NCBI RefSeq assembly: GCF_024748615.1
Contig: NZ_CP087168.1
Coordinates: forward strand, 1-64,000
DNA: 64,000 nt
DNA from: Pseudomonas sp. B21-048
Lineage (GTDB): Bacteria; Pseudomonadota; Gammaproteobacteria; Pseudomonadales; Pseudomonadaceae
Direction: 5' to 3'
The notes under the pieces were generated by a model. That model ran no database searches. It saw only the letters and a program-made list of their open reading frames with translations, and was not told the origin of the DNA. Positions 49,803 to 58,713 of this stretch are shown here, one piece after another; position 1 is the first letter of the stretch, and each line of letters starts with the position of its first letter. A program made the position numbers and the translations under genes.

Positions 49803-49909
49803 TGTGGGAGCGGCGGTGCGACGATTCGACTTGCTCGCGAAGAGGCCGGAACATTCAACATCTCTGTTGACTGATCCGCCGCTTTCGCGAGCAAGCCCGC
49901 TCCTACAGG
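49803..49909. repeat. REP pair with interrupted left arm
   Basis: The right arm TTCGCGAGCAAGCCCGCTCCTACA (49884-49907) is intact. In the left arm the matching TGTGGGAGCG and CTTGCTCGCGAA are separated by about 17 extra bases (GCGGTGCGACGATTCGA). It looks like a REP pair with an insertion. It lies 9 bp downstream of the gltP stop. Confidence 0.8.
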
Positions 49910-49917
49910 TTTTTGCG

Positions 49918-51249
49918 TCAGTTGTTGGAAATCTCGCCAACCGGCAGCTTTTCCTTGCAGCGCCAGTGCGGCAGGGAGTTCCAGTAGCGCTCGCCCTTGG
50001 CGTCGTCGTACATACCTTCCCAACGTGCGATGACCAGCACGGCCAAGGCATTACCAATCACGTTCAGCGCGGTACGGGCCATGTCCATGATGCGGTCGAC
50101 ACCGGCGATGAACGCCAAGCCTTCCAGCGGAATACCAACGCTGCCCAGGGTGGCCAGCAGTACCACGAAGGACACACCCGGTACGCCGGCGATGCCTTTG
50201 GAGGTGACCATCAGGGTCAGCACCAGCAGCAATTGCTGGCTGATCGACAGGTCGATGCCGTAGAGCTGGGCAATGAAGATCGCCGCGATGCTCTGGTACA
50301 GGGTCGAACCGTCGAGGTTGAACGAGTAGCCGGTCGGTACTACGAAACTGCAAATGGCTTTCGGTGCGCCGTAGGCTTCCATCTTCTCGATCACGCGCGG
50401 CAGCACGGTTTCGGAACTGGCGGTGGAGTAGGCCAGCACCAGCTCATCCTTGAAGATGCGCATCAGCTTGATCACCGAGAAGCCGAACAGGCGAGCGATC
50501 AGGCCCAGCACCACGAAGGCGAAGAAGGCGATGGCGACGTAAACCAGGATCACCAGTTTGGCCAGCGGTATCAGAGAGGCGAAGCCGAAGTTGGCCACGG
50601 TCACCGCGATCAGTGCGAAAACGCCGATCGGGGCGTAGTTCATGATCATGTGGGTGACTTTGAACATGCTTTCCGACACGCCCTGGAACATCTTCACCAG
50701 CGGCTCGCGCAGGTCCGATTGCAGGCTCGACAGACCGAGACCGAACAATACGGAGAAGAAGATGATCGGCAGCATCTCGCCGCGGGCCATGGCCGCGAAG
50801 ATGTTCGACGGGATCAGGTTGAGGATGGTTTCGATGAACGCATGTTCATGCTGAACCTCGGCGGCAGTGGCCTGGTACTTGGAAATATCCACGGTACCCA
50901 GGGTGCTCATGTCGATGCCGGTGCCCGGATGGAACACGTTGGCCAACACCAGACCGACCACGATGGCAATGGTGGTGACGATCTCGAAGTAAATGATGGT
51001 CTTCAGGCCGATACGCCCGAGCTTCTTCGCGTCGCCGACACCTGCAATACCGACGATCAGCGAAGAGATCACGATCGGGATCACAATCATCTTGATCAGA
51101 CGGATAAAGATATCGCCTGCTGGTTGCAGGACGTTGCTGATCCACCAGGCTTTTTCGGCACTGAAATGGTTGAGCAGCGCACCGATTGCAATCCCCAATA
51201 CCAGACCGATGAGGATCTGCCAGGCGAGGCTAAGCTTTGCCTTCTTCAT
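49918..51249 (-). CDS. gltP: Glutamate/aspartate:proton symporter (DAACS family)
   Basis: A 443-residue dicarboxylate/amino-acid:cation symporter. It has the family features IGLVLGIAIG, IPIVISSLIVGIAG, AYSTASSETVLPRVIEKME (SSET serine-rich hairpin), FVVPTGYSFNLDGSTLYQSIAAIFIAQ and SKGIAGVPGVSFVVLLATLG. I start at ATG 51249 (MKKAKLSLAWQIL), the usual start; an in-frame ATG at 51288 lacks homology. It matches GltP (PA5479-type), so it likely takes up glutamate or aspartate. A long gene-poor gap lies upstream. Confidence 0.94.
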   Translation of the reverse strand: MKKAKLSLAWQILIGLVLGIAIGALLNHFSAEKAWWISNVLQPAGDIFIRLIKMIVIPIVISSLIVGIAGVGDAKKLGRIGLKTIIYFEIVTTIAIVVGLVLANVFHPGTGIDMSTLGTVDISKYQATAAEVQHEHAFIETILNLIPSNIFAAMARGEMLPIIFFSVLFGLGLSSLQSDLREPLVKMFQGVSESMFKVTHMIMNYAPIGVFALIAVTVANFGFASLIPLAKLVILVYVAIAFFAFVVLGLIARLFGFSVIKLMRIFKDELVLAYSTASSETVLPRVIEKMEAYGAPKAICSFVVPTGYSFNLDGSTLYQSIAAIFIAQLYGIDLSISQQLLLVLTLMVTSKGIAGVPGVSFVVLLATLGSVGIPLEGLAFIAGVDRIMDMARTALNVIGNALAVLVIARWEGMYDDAKGERYWNSLPHWRCKEKLPVGEISNN

Positions 51250-51942
51250 ATCTTTACCCTTACTTGCGTTTGACTCAGGCCGATGCATGAACTGAAACGC
51301 TCAATGGCGAACAAGTCTTGCATCGGCCCCCGTATAAGGTCCCCGCGAGCGAGCATTTACAGCTCTCAGGCAGCGAAAAAGGCGCAACTATTCCGATGCG
51401 GGGAAGCGCCGTCTAATGCCGTAAACGCCTACCCTATGCCGAATCGGCATGAGATTTTTCCATTGAAACCCACGTCACAAGCGGTTCGGAGACGACATTC
51501 AGGCGGGCATAAGTGCCGAGAACCGGCCATTTCAGCGCAGATCAATGTTTCTTAATTAAACGAAATTTTAGGAAAAGGCCTACGTTTGAGGGCGAATGAT
51601 CTTCTCGGAAAATTGGGCGCTTTCTCGATATACGGTCACGAAGAAACATCCTGAACCGGTTTTGCGGGGAATATGCAGCAAGAACAGATGAGCTGAATGC
51701 TCTAGATCAACGTTTGCACGTTGAAGCTCTCCGCAAGTTCGTCGAGTCGCTCTAACCCCGGCGAACTTGCGTCGCAGCTTTGCCTGACCCGGCCCCTACG
51801 CGGGCACTCCCTGTACCCGTAGGTCACTCCGACCCTGACGCAGTCAGAACGTCCCGGCCCCTTGGTCATGCGTCTACCGTCCTCGGGTAGCGCAGTGGGA
51901 AGAAGCGCTGTGGCCTCTTTCGTGTTTCGAACTCAGTACTCG
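51250..51942. other. Long gene-poor intergenic region
   Basis: Nearly 700 bp separate the gltP start from the small-gene pair. I found no convincing gene on either strand. It contains a perfect 7-bp palindrome TCAACGT/ACGTTGA with a TTGC loop at 51707-51724 and a short CTCTCAGGCA stretch near 51362-51371. It probably holds the gltP promoter and could encode a regulatory RNA. Confidence 0.5.
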
Positions 51943-52032
51943 TCAGGCATTGAGCAATTCATTGGCCGCCATCACCGTGGCACTGCCGCCCAGAAGCAGG
52001 GCGGCTGCCAGTGTCTTAAACGAAATGCTCAT
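51943..52032 (-). CDS. 29-residue signal-peptide-like micropeptide
   Basis: ATG 52032 to TGA 51943 encodes 29 residues: MSISFKTLAAALLLGGSA, then a short tail VMAANELLNA preceded by Thr. It has a basic start, a hydrophobic core and an AMA/ANA-type cleavage-like end. GAGG at good spacing precedes it. Its ATG is one base after the DUF1328 stop (TGACATG), so it should be translationally coupled. It is too short for standard ORF calling. The function is unknown; it could be a secreted peptide, a membrane peptide or a decayed lipoprotein. Confidence 0.6.
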   Translation of the reverse strand: MSISFKTLAAALLLGGSATVMAANELLNA

Positions 52033-52033
52033 G

Positions 52034-52554
<521 letters not shown>

Positions 52555-52979
52555 CCTGAAGTCCTCCCTCGCTGGGTCATTTGGCGGACATTGGCTCTCT
52601 GATTACCCAGACTCCTGCAGCGTGCATGCCACCTCAATTGGCTGAATTAATCCGATTAAAATCAATAAATTACTTGAGTTGTGAAAACCGTTTTAGACGC
52701 ATCCTGCACGATGGCCCTTTTGAAGTCGTGCGTAATGCACGATGAACTTGCCGGAAACTTTCAATTTTTTTGGAATTGAGGGAAGGACTTGGATGTCAGA
52801 AAGGGACGCAGGCAATCGACGAAGAGTGGTTGTTTAATAAAAGACTAATAGATCAGTGAGTTATCTTAATACCCAGAAGATAGCTCCCCTGGTTTGGCTG
52901 GAATCGACCACAATCAATCATGCAACTTGCCCGATTTTTCCGGGCTTAACTCAGGTCTCAATTAAAGGAGCGTAGGAAC
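52555..52979. other. algB upstream region
   Basis: This 425-bp gap separates the minus-strand hypothetical gene from algB. It contains GAACTT at 52744-52749, a -35-like sigma-22 element without an evident TCTGA partner, and a small GCCCG/CGGGC hairpin at 52929-52945. It presumably holds both divergent promoters. No gene is visible. Confidence 0.5.
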
Positions 52980-54326
52980 ATGGAATCAGCCACTGAGCAT
53001 CAAGGCCGCATTCTGCTGGTAGACGACGAGTCTGCCATCCTTCGAACCTTTCGCTACTGCCTTGAAGACGAAGGTTACAGCGTGGCCACCGCGACCAGCG
53101 CGGCTCAGGCCGAGGCTTTGTTGCAACGCCAGGTTTTCGATCTGTGCTTCCTCGATTTGCGCCTGGGTGAAGACAATGGCCTGGATGTGTTGGCCCAGAT
53201 GCGTGTGCAGGCGCCCTGGATGCGAGTGGTGATCGTCACTGCTCACTCGGCCGTGGACACCGCCGTGGATGCGATTCAGGCTGGCGCCGCCGACTATCTG
53301 GTCAAACCTTGCAGCCCCGATCAGTTGCGTCTGGCCACCGCCAAGCAGCTGGAAGTGCGGCGGCTTTCGGCGCGCCTGGAAGCCCTCGAAGGGGAAGTGC
53401 GCAAACCCAAAGAGGGCCTGGATTCCCACAGTCCGGCCATGAAAGTGGTGCTCGAAACCGCGCGCCAGGTCGCCAGCACTGACGCCAACATTCTGCTTCT
53501 CGGCGAATCCGGCACAGGTAAAGGTGAGCTGTCACGGGCCATTCACGGCTGGAGCAAACGCCAGAAGAAATCCTGCGTGACCGTCAACTGCCCATCCTTG
53601 ACGGCAGAGCTAATGGACAGCGAACTTTTCGGACACAGCCGTGGCGCGTTCACCGGGGCCAGCGAAAGCACCTTGGGTCGTGTTAATCAAGCCGATGGCG
53701 GAACGTTGTTTCTTGATGAGATCGGCGATTTTCCCCTCACCTTGCAGCCAAAATTGCTGCGTTTCATTCAGGACAAGGAATACGAACGCGTGGGCGACCC
53801 GGTGACCCGTCGCGCCGACGTGCGAATCCTCGCAGCGACTAACCTCAATCTGGAAGACATGGTTCGTGATGGTCGTTTTCGTGAAGACTTGCTCTATCGC
53901 CTGAACGTCATCACCTTGCATTTGCCGCCGCTTCGCGAGCGCAGGGAAGATATTCTGAACCTGGCTGACCGATTCCTGGCGCGTTTCGTCAAGGAATACT
54001 CGCGCCCGGCCCGGTGTTTCAGCGACGAGGCTCGCGAAGCACTGCTCAGTTACCGCTGGCCGGGCAACATTCGCGAGCTGCGCAACGTGGTGGAGCGCGC
54101 GAGTATTATTTGTCCGCAGGAACGGGTCGAACTCAGCCATTTGGGCATGGCCGAAACGCCGAGCAACCATACGCCGCGCATCGGGGCTGCGTTGAGCCTG
54201 GATGAGTTGGAGAAAGCTCACATTGGCGCGGTCCTCGCCACGGCCGACACGCTGGATCAGGCGGCCAAGACCTTGGGTATCGACGCTTCGACTCTGTACC
54301 GCAAACGCAAGCAGTACAACCTGTGA
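52980..54326 (+). CDS. algB: NtrC-family response regulator AlgB
   Basis: AlgB controls alginate, virulence and other genes in P. aeruginosa. The 448-residue protein has a receiver with D15/D16 and phospho-acceptor D59 (FLDLRLGED), the lysine in YLVKPCSP, then a sigma-54-activator AAA+ domain with Walker A GESGTGKG, ELFGHSRGAFTGA (GAFTGA loop), Walker B GGTLFLDEIGD and RRADVRILAATN. The C-terminal Fis-like helix-turn-helix is DQAAKTLGIDASTLYRKRKQYNL. ATG 52980 follows AAAGGAGCG. kinB starts 10 bp downstream. Confidence 0.97.
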   Translation: MESATEHQGRILLVDDESAILRTFRYCLEDEGYSVATATSAAQAEALLQRQVFDLCFLDLRLGEDNGLDVLAQMRVQAPWMRVVIVTAHSAVDTAVDAIQAGAADYLVKPCSPDQLRLATAKQLEVRRLSARLEALEGEVRKPKEGLDSHSPAMKVVLETARQVASTDANILLLGESGTGKGELSRAIHGWSKRQKKSCVTVNCPSLTAELMDSELFGHSRGAFTGASESTLGRVNQADGGTLFLDEIGDFPLTLQPKLLRFIQDKEYERVGDPVTRRADVRILAATNLNLEDMVRDGRFREDLLYRLNVITLHLPPLRERREDILNLADRFLARFVKEYSRPARCFSDEAREALLSYRWPGNIRELRNVVERASIICPQERVELSHLGMAETPSNHTPRIGAALSLDELEKAHIGAVLATADTLDQAAKTLGIDASTLYRKRKQYNL

Positions 54327-54336
54327 GTGCTACCCG

Positions 54337-56127
54337 ATGAAACTGGCGATGACGTTGCGCACCCGGCTGTTTCTGAGTATTTCCGCGCTGATTACGGTGG
54401 CGCTGCTGGGGCTCTTGCTCGGGCTGGTCAGCGTGATGCAGATGGCAGGGACTCAAGAAGCCCTCATTCGTGAAAGCTTCGTCAAGCTGGATCTGGGATT
54501 GAAGCTGCGTCAGACCTTGGGTGATCAACTGATCATTGTGCTGGGCGAGAATCCTGATCCGGCGGCATTCGAGGCCTCCAGGCAGCATTCCCTCCAATTG
54601 CTTGACGAAGCCATTGCTCATGAGCCATCCAGTGAGGGTGTCGAGTATGGTTTCAAAAAAGCCAAAGCTGATTATCAGAGTTTGCTGCAAGTTTTTGATC
54701 TTTCCCGTGTTCCGGTACAGGTACTGAGTGACGGCGGGGATTTGACGGAAAAATTCAACGCGCTGCGCAACGGTTTGATCGCCGAACAGAAGCGTGCGCT
54801 GGATAACATCAGCGAAACTGAGCAGCGGGCTCGAGAGCGAGCGTTGTTGATTGCCGGATTGCTTGGGTTGGTCGGAGTGGCAGTGCTATTTATCGGCTTC
54901 ATTACCGCCCATGCGCTTGCACGACGTTTCGGGGCTCCGATCGAGGCTTTGGCGGCGGCGGCTGACAACATTGGCCAAGGCAATTTCGAAGTGACCCTGC
55001 CCATTTCCTCCGCTGTAGAAATGAACCAGCTGACCCGACGTTTCGGCATCATGGCCGAGGCTCTGCGAGAGCACCAGGCTATCAATATCGACGAGTTGCT
55101 CGCCGGTCAGCAACGTTTGCAGGCGGTGCTCGACAGCATCGACGACGGTTTACTGATTATCGACCGTCAAGGTCATCTGGAACACCTTAACCCGGTGGCT
55201 CAGCGCCAGCTAGGCTGGGACACTGATCGTCTTGGCCAAGGGTTGGGCACTGCGCTCGAACGTCCCGAACTGGATGAGCAACTGCAACTGGTGTTGCGCG
55301 GCGGCACCCTGGAACGAGCACCAGATGACCTGAGCATTGAGGTCGATGGCGAGTCGCGATTGCTGACGTATAGCCTGACCCCGGTCAGCCATACCCAGGG
55401 TCATATTCTCGGCGCCGTGATGGTGTTTCATGATGTCACTGAACAGCGCGCCTTCGAGCGGGTGCGCAGTGAGTTCGTCTTGCGCGCCTCCCATGAATTG
55501 CGCACACCGGTTACCGGAATGCACATGGCATTCGGCCTGTTTCGCGAGCGAACGCATTTTGCCGAAGACTCCCGCGAAGCCGACCTGCTGGATACCGTCA
55601 ACGAAGAGATGCAGCGTCTGATGCAGTTGATCAACGACCTGCTGAATTTCTCGCGGTATCAGAATGGCCTGCAAAAACTTGTGCTGGCACCTTGCTCCAT
55701 CGAAGACTTGCTGGATCAGGCTCAAATACGTTTTGCCGGCGTCGCGCAGGAGAAGGGCATTGAGCTGCTGGTGGAAGTGCAGGGACCGTTGCCGCGGCTG
55801 CAAGCCGATCAGGCGCAACTGGAGCGGGTGCTCGACAACCTGATCGACAACGCCTTGCGCCATACCTCCCATGACGGCCTGATACGTTTGCAGGCCCGGC
55901 GCCATGGGGAGCGGATGATTATCAGTGTCGAGGATAACGGCGAAGGCATTGCCTATGGCCAGCAGGGACGGATCTTCGAGCCCTTTGTTCAGGTGGGTCG
56001 TAAAAAGGGCGGTGCCGGGCTTGGTCTGGCGCTGTGCAAGGAAATCGTGCAGCTGCATGGCGGGCGAATGGGGGTATATTCGCGGCCGGGGCAGGGCACG
56101 CAGTTCTACATGGCGCTGGCGATATAA
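54337..56127 (+). CDS. kinB: Sensor histidine kinase KinB
   Basis: KinB is the partner kinase/phosphatase of AlgB. The 596-residue protein starts MKLAMTLRTRLFLSISALI with a first membrane helix (about 10-33). A periplasmic four-helix-like segment leads to a second helix (about 170-195), a HAMP linker (ALARRFGAPIEALAAAADNIGQGNFEV), a PAS domain (about 245-350), HisKA with RASHELRTPVTG and a HATPase with LIDNALRHT, DNGEGI and GGAGLGLALCKEIVQLHGG. I start at ATG 54337, as in other pseudomonads. Its stop nearly abuts the convergent EAL gene (13 bp). Confidence 0.96.
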   Translation: MKLAMTLRTRLFLSISALITVALLGLLLGLVSVMQMAGTQEALIRESFVKLDLGLKLRQTLGDQLIIVLGENPDPAAFEASRQHSLQLLDEAIAHEPSSEGVEYGFKKAKADYQSLLQVFDLSRVPVQVLSDGGDLTEKFNALRNGLIAEQKRALDNISETEQRARERALLIAGLLGLVGVAVLFIGFITAHALARRFGAPIEALAAAADNIGQGNFEVTLPISSAVEMNQLTRRFGIMAEALREHQAINIDELLAGQQRLQAVLDSIDDGLLIIDRQGHLEHLNPVAQRQLGWDTDRLGQGLGTALERPELDEQLQLVLRGGTLERAPDDLSIEVDGESRLLTYSLTPVSHTQGHILGAVMVFHDVTEQRAFERVRSEFVLRASHELRTPVTGMHMAFGLFRERTHFAEDSREADLLDTVNEEMQRLMQLINDLLNFSRYQNGLQKLVLAPCSIEDLLDQAQIRFAGVAQEKGIELLVEVQGPLPRLQADQAQLERVLDNLIDNALRHTSHDGLIRLQARRHGERMIISVEDNGEGIAYGQQGRIFEPFVQVGRKKGGAGLGLALCKEIVQLHGGRMGVYSRPGQGTQFYMALAI

Positions 56128-56139
56128 TCCGCAGCCATC

Positions 56140-57756
56140 TCAGGGTTCGTCATCCAGGCGGCGCGTGGTCAGTCGGCGGCCACGGGTAATCAGTTCGATG
56201 AATTGCACAGCGCTCAGTGCATGAGCGAATAGCCAGCCCTGACCGAACTTCACCCCTTCGCTGCTCAGGAACACGGCTTGGGCTTCATGTTCGATGCCCT
56301 CTGCAATCACTTTGAGTTGCAGGGCCTGCGCCATGCGAATGATGTGCGGGGCCACGCCGCTGCTGGCGGCATCATGGCCCAGCGCGTCAATAAAGGCCTT
56401 GTCGATTTTCAAGCAGTCCACCGGCAGGGTTTGCAGGTAGGCGAGGCTGCAATAGCCGGTGCCAAAATCATCGATCAGCACTTGATGCCCAACATCACGC
56501 AGGGCTTGCAGGTTTTCTCTGGCCACCACCACATCCACCAATCCACGCTCGGTCACCTCAAAGGCAATCTGCCTGGCCGCCACCCGGTGCATATTCAGGA
56601 GGCGCGCTATCACTTGGCCGATACGCGGCACCATGACATCGCAGGCCGCCAGATTGACTGAGATGTACAGCTGCGGATTGGACCGCAACAGTTGCCCGAG
56701 CTGTTCCAGCAGGCGCTGCAATACGAAATCGGTTATCTGGCGGATCTGGCCAGTGTTCTCCGCCATCGGAATGAACAGATCGGGGCTGGTCAGCGTGCCG
56801 TCCGGCCTTCGCCAGCGCAGCAGGGCTTCGGCACCGACGCAGTTGCGGCTGTCGAGGTCGAAGATGGGTTGATACAACACCTGCAGCTCGCCTCGCCGTA
56901 TCGCGCCTTGCAGTTCGGCATCCAGCGACTGACGCTGGCGTACCAGCAAAAACACCAGAATGCCAACACAGGCACTCAGCGCCAGGCTGGCCGGCAGTAA
57001 CCACCACCATACCGCCGGCACATGCACCCCGGTGCGCGGTGTGATCAGTACCAGTTGGTATTCGGGGTTGTGAGTGGGCATTCGATAAATCAGGCGGGTA
57101 TGAGTGACTTGCAGCGCCTCGCGGCTTTTCGGGGGCCAGGGTTCCGCGGGGGGCCAATCCTGCGCGACACCGAGTACCGGTATCGCCCGGGTGCCGTGAT
57201 CGAGTACCACCAGCAAGCTGCTGCCCGGCGACAAATCGACCATGTCGGTCAAGTGCCCGCGAGATGTTGCCACCCGGAAATTGCCACGCCCCAGCATCAA
57301 TGCGGCGCGGTTCTCATCAGGTTCAGTGGTGGTGTTCAGCCAATAACTGTAGGTGGGGCCCTTGATATCCGGCGGCCGGACCAGTGACAGTCCCTCTTGG
57401 CGAGGGCGATTTGAGCAGATTCGTGAAGCATCCATGTAAGCGGCTTCGTAAACGAAGCGGTAATTGAAGCTGACCTGCTGCAAAGTGGCGATCATTTCGT
57501 CATCGCAACCTCGTAACGGTTGAGCTTCCAGGTCATCGAGGCTTTCGCGTAACTGCCCGAACAGCTGCTCCAGACGAACCAGAAAGCGTTCTCCCTGGGC
57601 ATTCATTTCCTGGCTTTCGTTGTTTTCGACCTGATGCATCGCCACGAACAAACTGCCGACCGTCAGTAGCGTTGCGCTCAAGGCAGTCGCCAGCATCGCC
57701 AAAAACAAAGGGCGATAGAACCAGCTATGCAGTCTCTCCCGAGCAGCAGGCATCAT
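56140..57756 (-). CDS. CSS-motif EAL-domain c-di-GMP phosphodiesterase
   Basis: A 538-residue membrane protein with two spans (about 18-40 and 250-272) around a periplasmic CSS-type sensor. C84 is the first conserved Cys, and the second site reads C114-S-N rather than Cys-Ser-Ser. The EAL domain (about 280-530) has E310 in EALLRW, FEVTERGL, DDFGTGYCSLAYLQTLPVDCLKID (loop 6 region) and the downstream VIAEGIEHEAQA, so it should hydrolyse c-di-GMP. The variant sensor suggests control by thiol redox state; DsbA is encoded nearby. Confidence 0.92.
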   Translation of the reverse strand: MMPAARERLHSWFYRPLFLAMLATALSATLLTVGSLFVAMHQVENNESQEMNAQGERFLVRLEQLFGQLRESLDDLEAQPLRGCDDEMIATLQQVSFNYRFVYEAAYMDASRICSNRPRQEGLSLVRPPDIKGPTYSYWLNTTTEPDENRAALMLGRGNFRVATSRGHLTDMVDLSPGSSLLVVLDHGTRAIPVLGVAQDWPPAEPWPPKSREALQVTHTRLIYRMPTHNPEYQLVLITPRTGVHVPAVWWWLLPASLALSACVGILVFLLVRQRQSLDAELQGAIRRGELQVLYQPIFDLDSRNCVGAEALLRWRRPDGTLTSPDLFIPMAENTGQIRQITDFVLQRLLEQLGQLLRSNPQLYISVNLAACDVMVPRIGQVIARLLNMHRVAARQIAFEVTERGLVDVVVARENLQALRDVGHQVLIDDFGTGYCSLAYLQTLPVDCLKIDKAFIDALGHDAASSGVAPHIIRMAQALQLKVIAEGIEHEAQAVFLSSEGVKFGQGWLFAHALSAVQFIELITRGRRLTTRRLDDEP

Positions 57757-57829
57757 GGAATATCCGAAGAATTACCAATGAGTTATAGCTGCTGATTTGG
57801 AAAAAGCGCTGACCGTCGGGCGGGCGTCA

Positions 57830-58609
57830 TTATTTTGTCTGATTCAACACCTGAAGAAGCGCGGCGGTTTGCGCATCCAGCGTGCCGTCAAAACGGGACG
57901 GACGAAAATGCATCTGGAAGGCTGCCAGCACATTACGTGTCTCTGCATCCAGTTCGCCGGTCTGCGGTGTCGCGTAGCCCAGGCGGGCAAGTTGTCCCTG
58001 AAACCAAATGATGCTCGGCAGTTGCACGGAAAACTGCGCTTGCTGCCGCGCGACGGCCTGCTCGTTCGGCCAGATGCCCAGGCCTTCGGCAGCCAGGCGC
58101 TTCCAGGGAAACAGCGGGCCGGGGTCGAGTTTGCGCATCGGTGCGATGTCGCTATGGCCAATGATATGGCGGGGGCTGATGCCTTGGCGCTTGCTGATGT
58201 CCTTGAGCAGGAAGATCAACGACTGAACCTGGGCTTCGCTGTAGGGATACCAGAGGCGCCCGGTTGGAGTGTCTTCAAAGCCCGGATTGACGATTTCGAT
58301 GCCGATGGAACTGGAGTTCAGCCAGGTCCGGCCTTGCCATTCGCTTTCGCCAGCGTGCCAGGCCCGGAGATTTTCATCCATCAGCTTATAAATAGTGGCG
58401 TGCTTGTCGTCGCCGATCAGGTAATGGCTGCTGACCTCACCATGGGTCAGCAATTGCAGCGAATTCTCCAGGGATGTAGAGGTGTAATGCATCACCACGA
58501 ATTGAATGCGACTGTCGTGATTGGCTGAGGGGTGGCTGGTATCGATTCGGGGGCCGCTGGCACAACCGGCTAATAGAAGCAGCGACGCAATAAGAACAAG
58601 ATATTTCAT
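57830..58609 (-). CDS. ampDh2: N-acetylmuramoyl-L-alanine amidase, lipoprotein (AmpDh2-type)
   Basis: This enzyme cleaves between N-acetylmuramic acid and L-alanine in peptidoglycan. The 260-residue product starts MKYLVLIASLLLLAGCASG, with a lipobox Cys. The amidase_2 domain shows the zinc residues in FVVMHYTS (His) and GHSDIAPMRKLDPGPLFPW (His, Asp), with a catalytic-type Glu in GIEIVN. A peptidoglycan-binding-like tail follows (QGQLARLGYATPQTGELDAETRNVLAAFQMHFRP). An in-frame TTG at 58621 would add four residues. PAO1 has AmpDh2 next to algB-kinB. Confidence 0.92.
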   Translation of the reverse strand: MKYLVLIASLLLLAGCASGPRIDTSHPSANHDSRIQFVVMHYTSTSLENSLQLLTHGEVSSHYLIGDDKHATIYKLMDENLRAWHAGESEWQGRTWLNSSSIGIEIVNPGFEDTPTGRLWYPYSEAQVQSLIFLLKDISKRQGISPRHIIGHSDIAPMRKLDPGPLFPWKRLAAEGLGIWPNEQAVARQQAQFSVQLPSIIWFQGQLARLGYATPQTGELDAETRNVLAAFQMHFRPSRFDGTLDAQTAALLQVLNQTK

Positions 58610-58713
58610 GGCAGGAGGCAATACGCGCGAGACAATAATGCAACAGTGTAACGTATTGCCTCACGGCGCTGACGGCAAAAAGGTTCCTTTAAACAAAATG
58701 GAACAATTAGCCG

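Noticed and set aside
51340..51420. Glycine-riboswitch-like CTCTCAGGCA stretch upstream of gltP
   Set aside because: Only this short match exists. The GGAGAG and CCGAAGG parts of a glycine aptamer are missing, and no glycine gene lies downstream in that direction.
52744..52749. Sigma-22 (AlgU) promoter for algB
   Set aside because: A GAACTT -35-like element is present, but no TCTGA follows 16-17 bp later.
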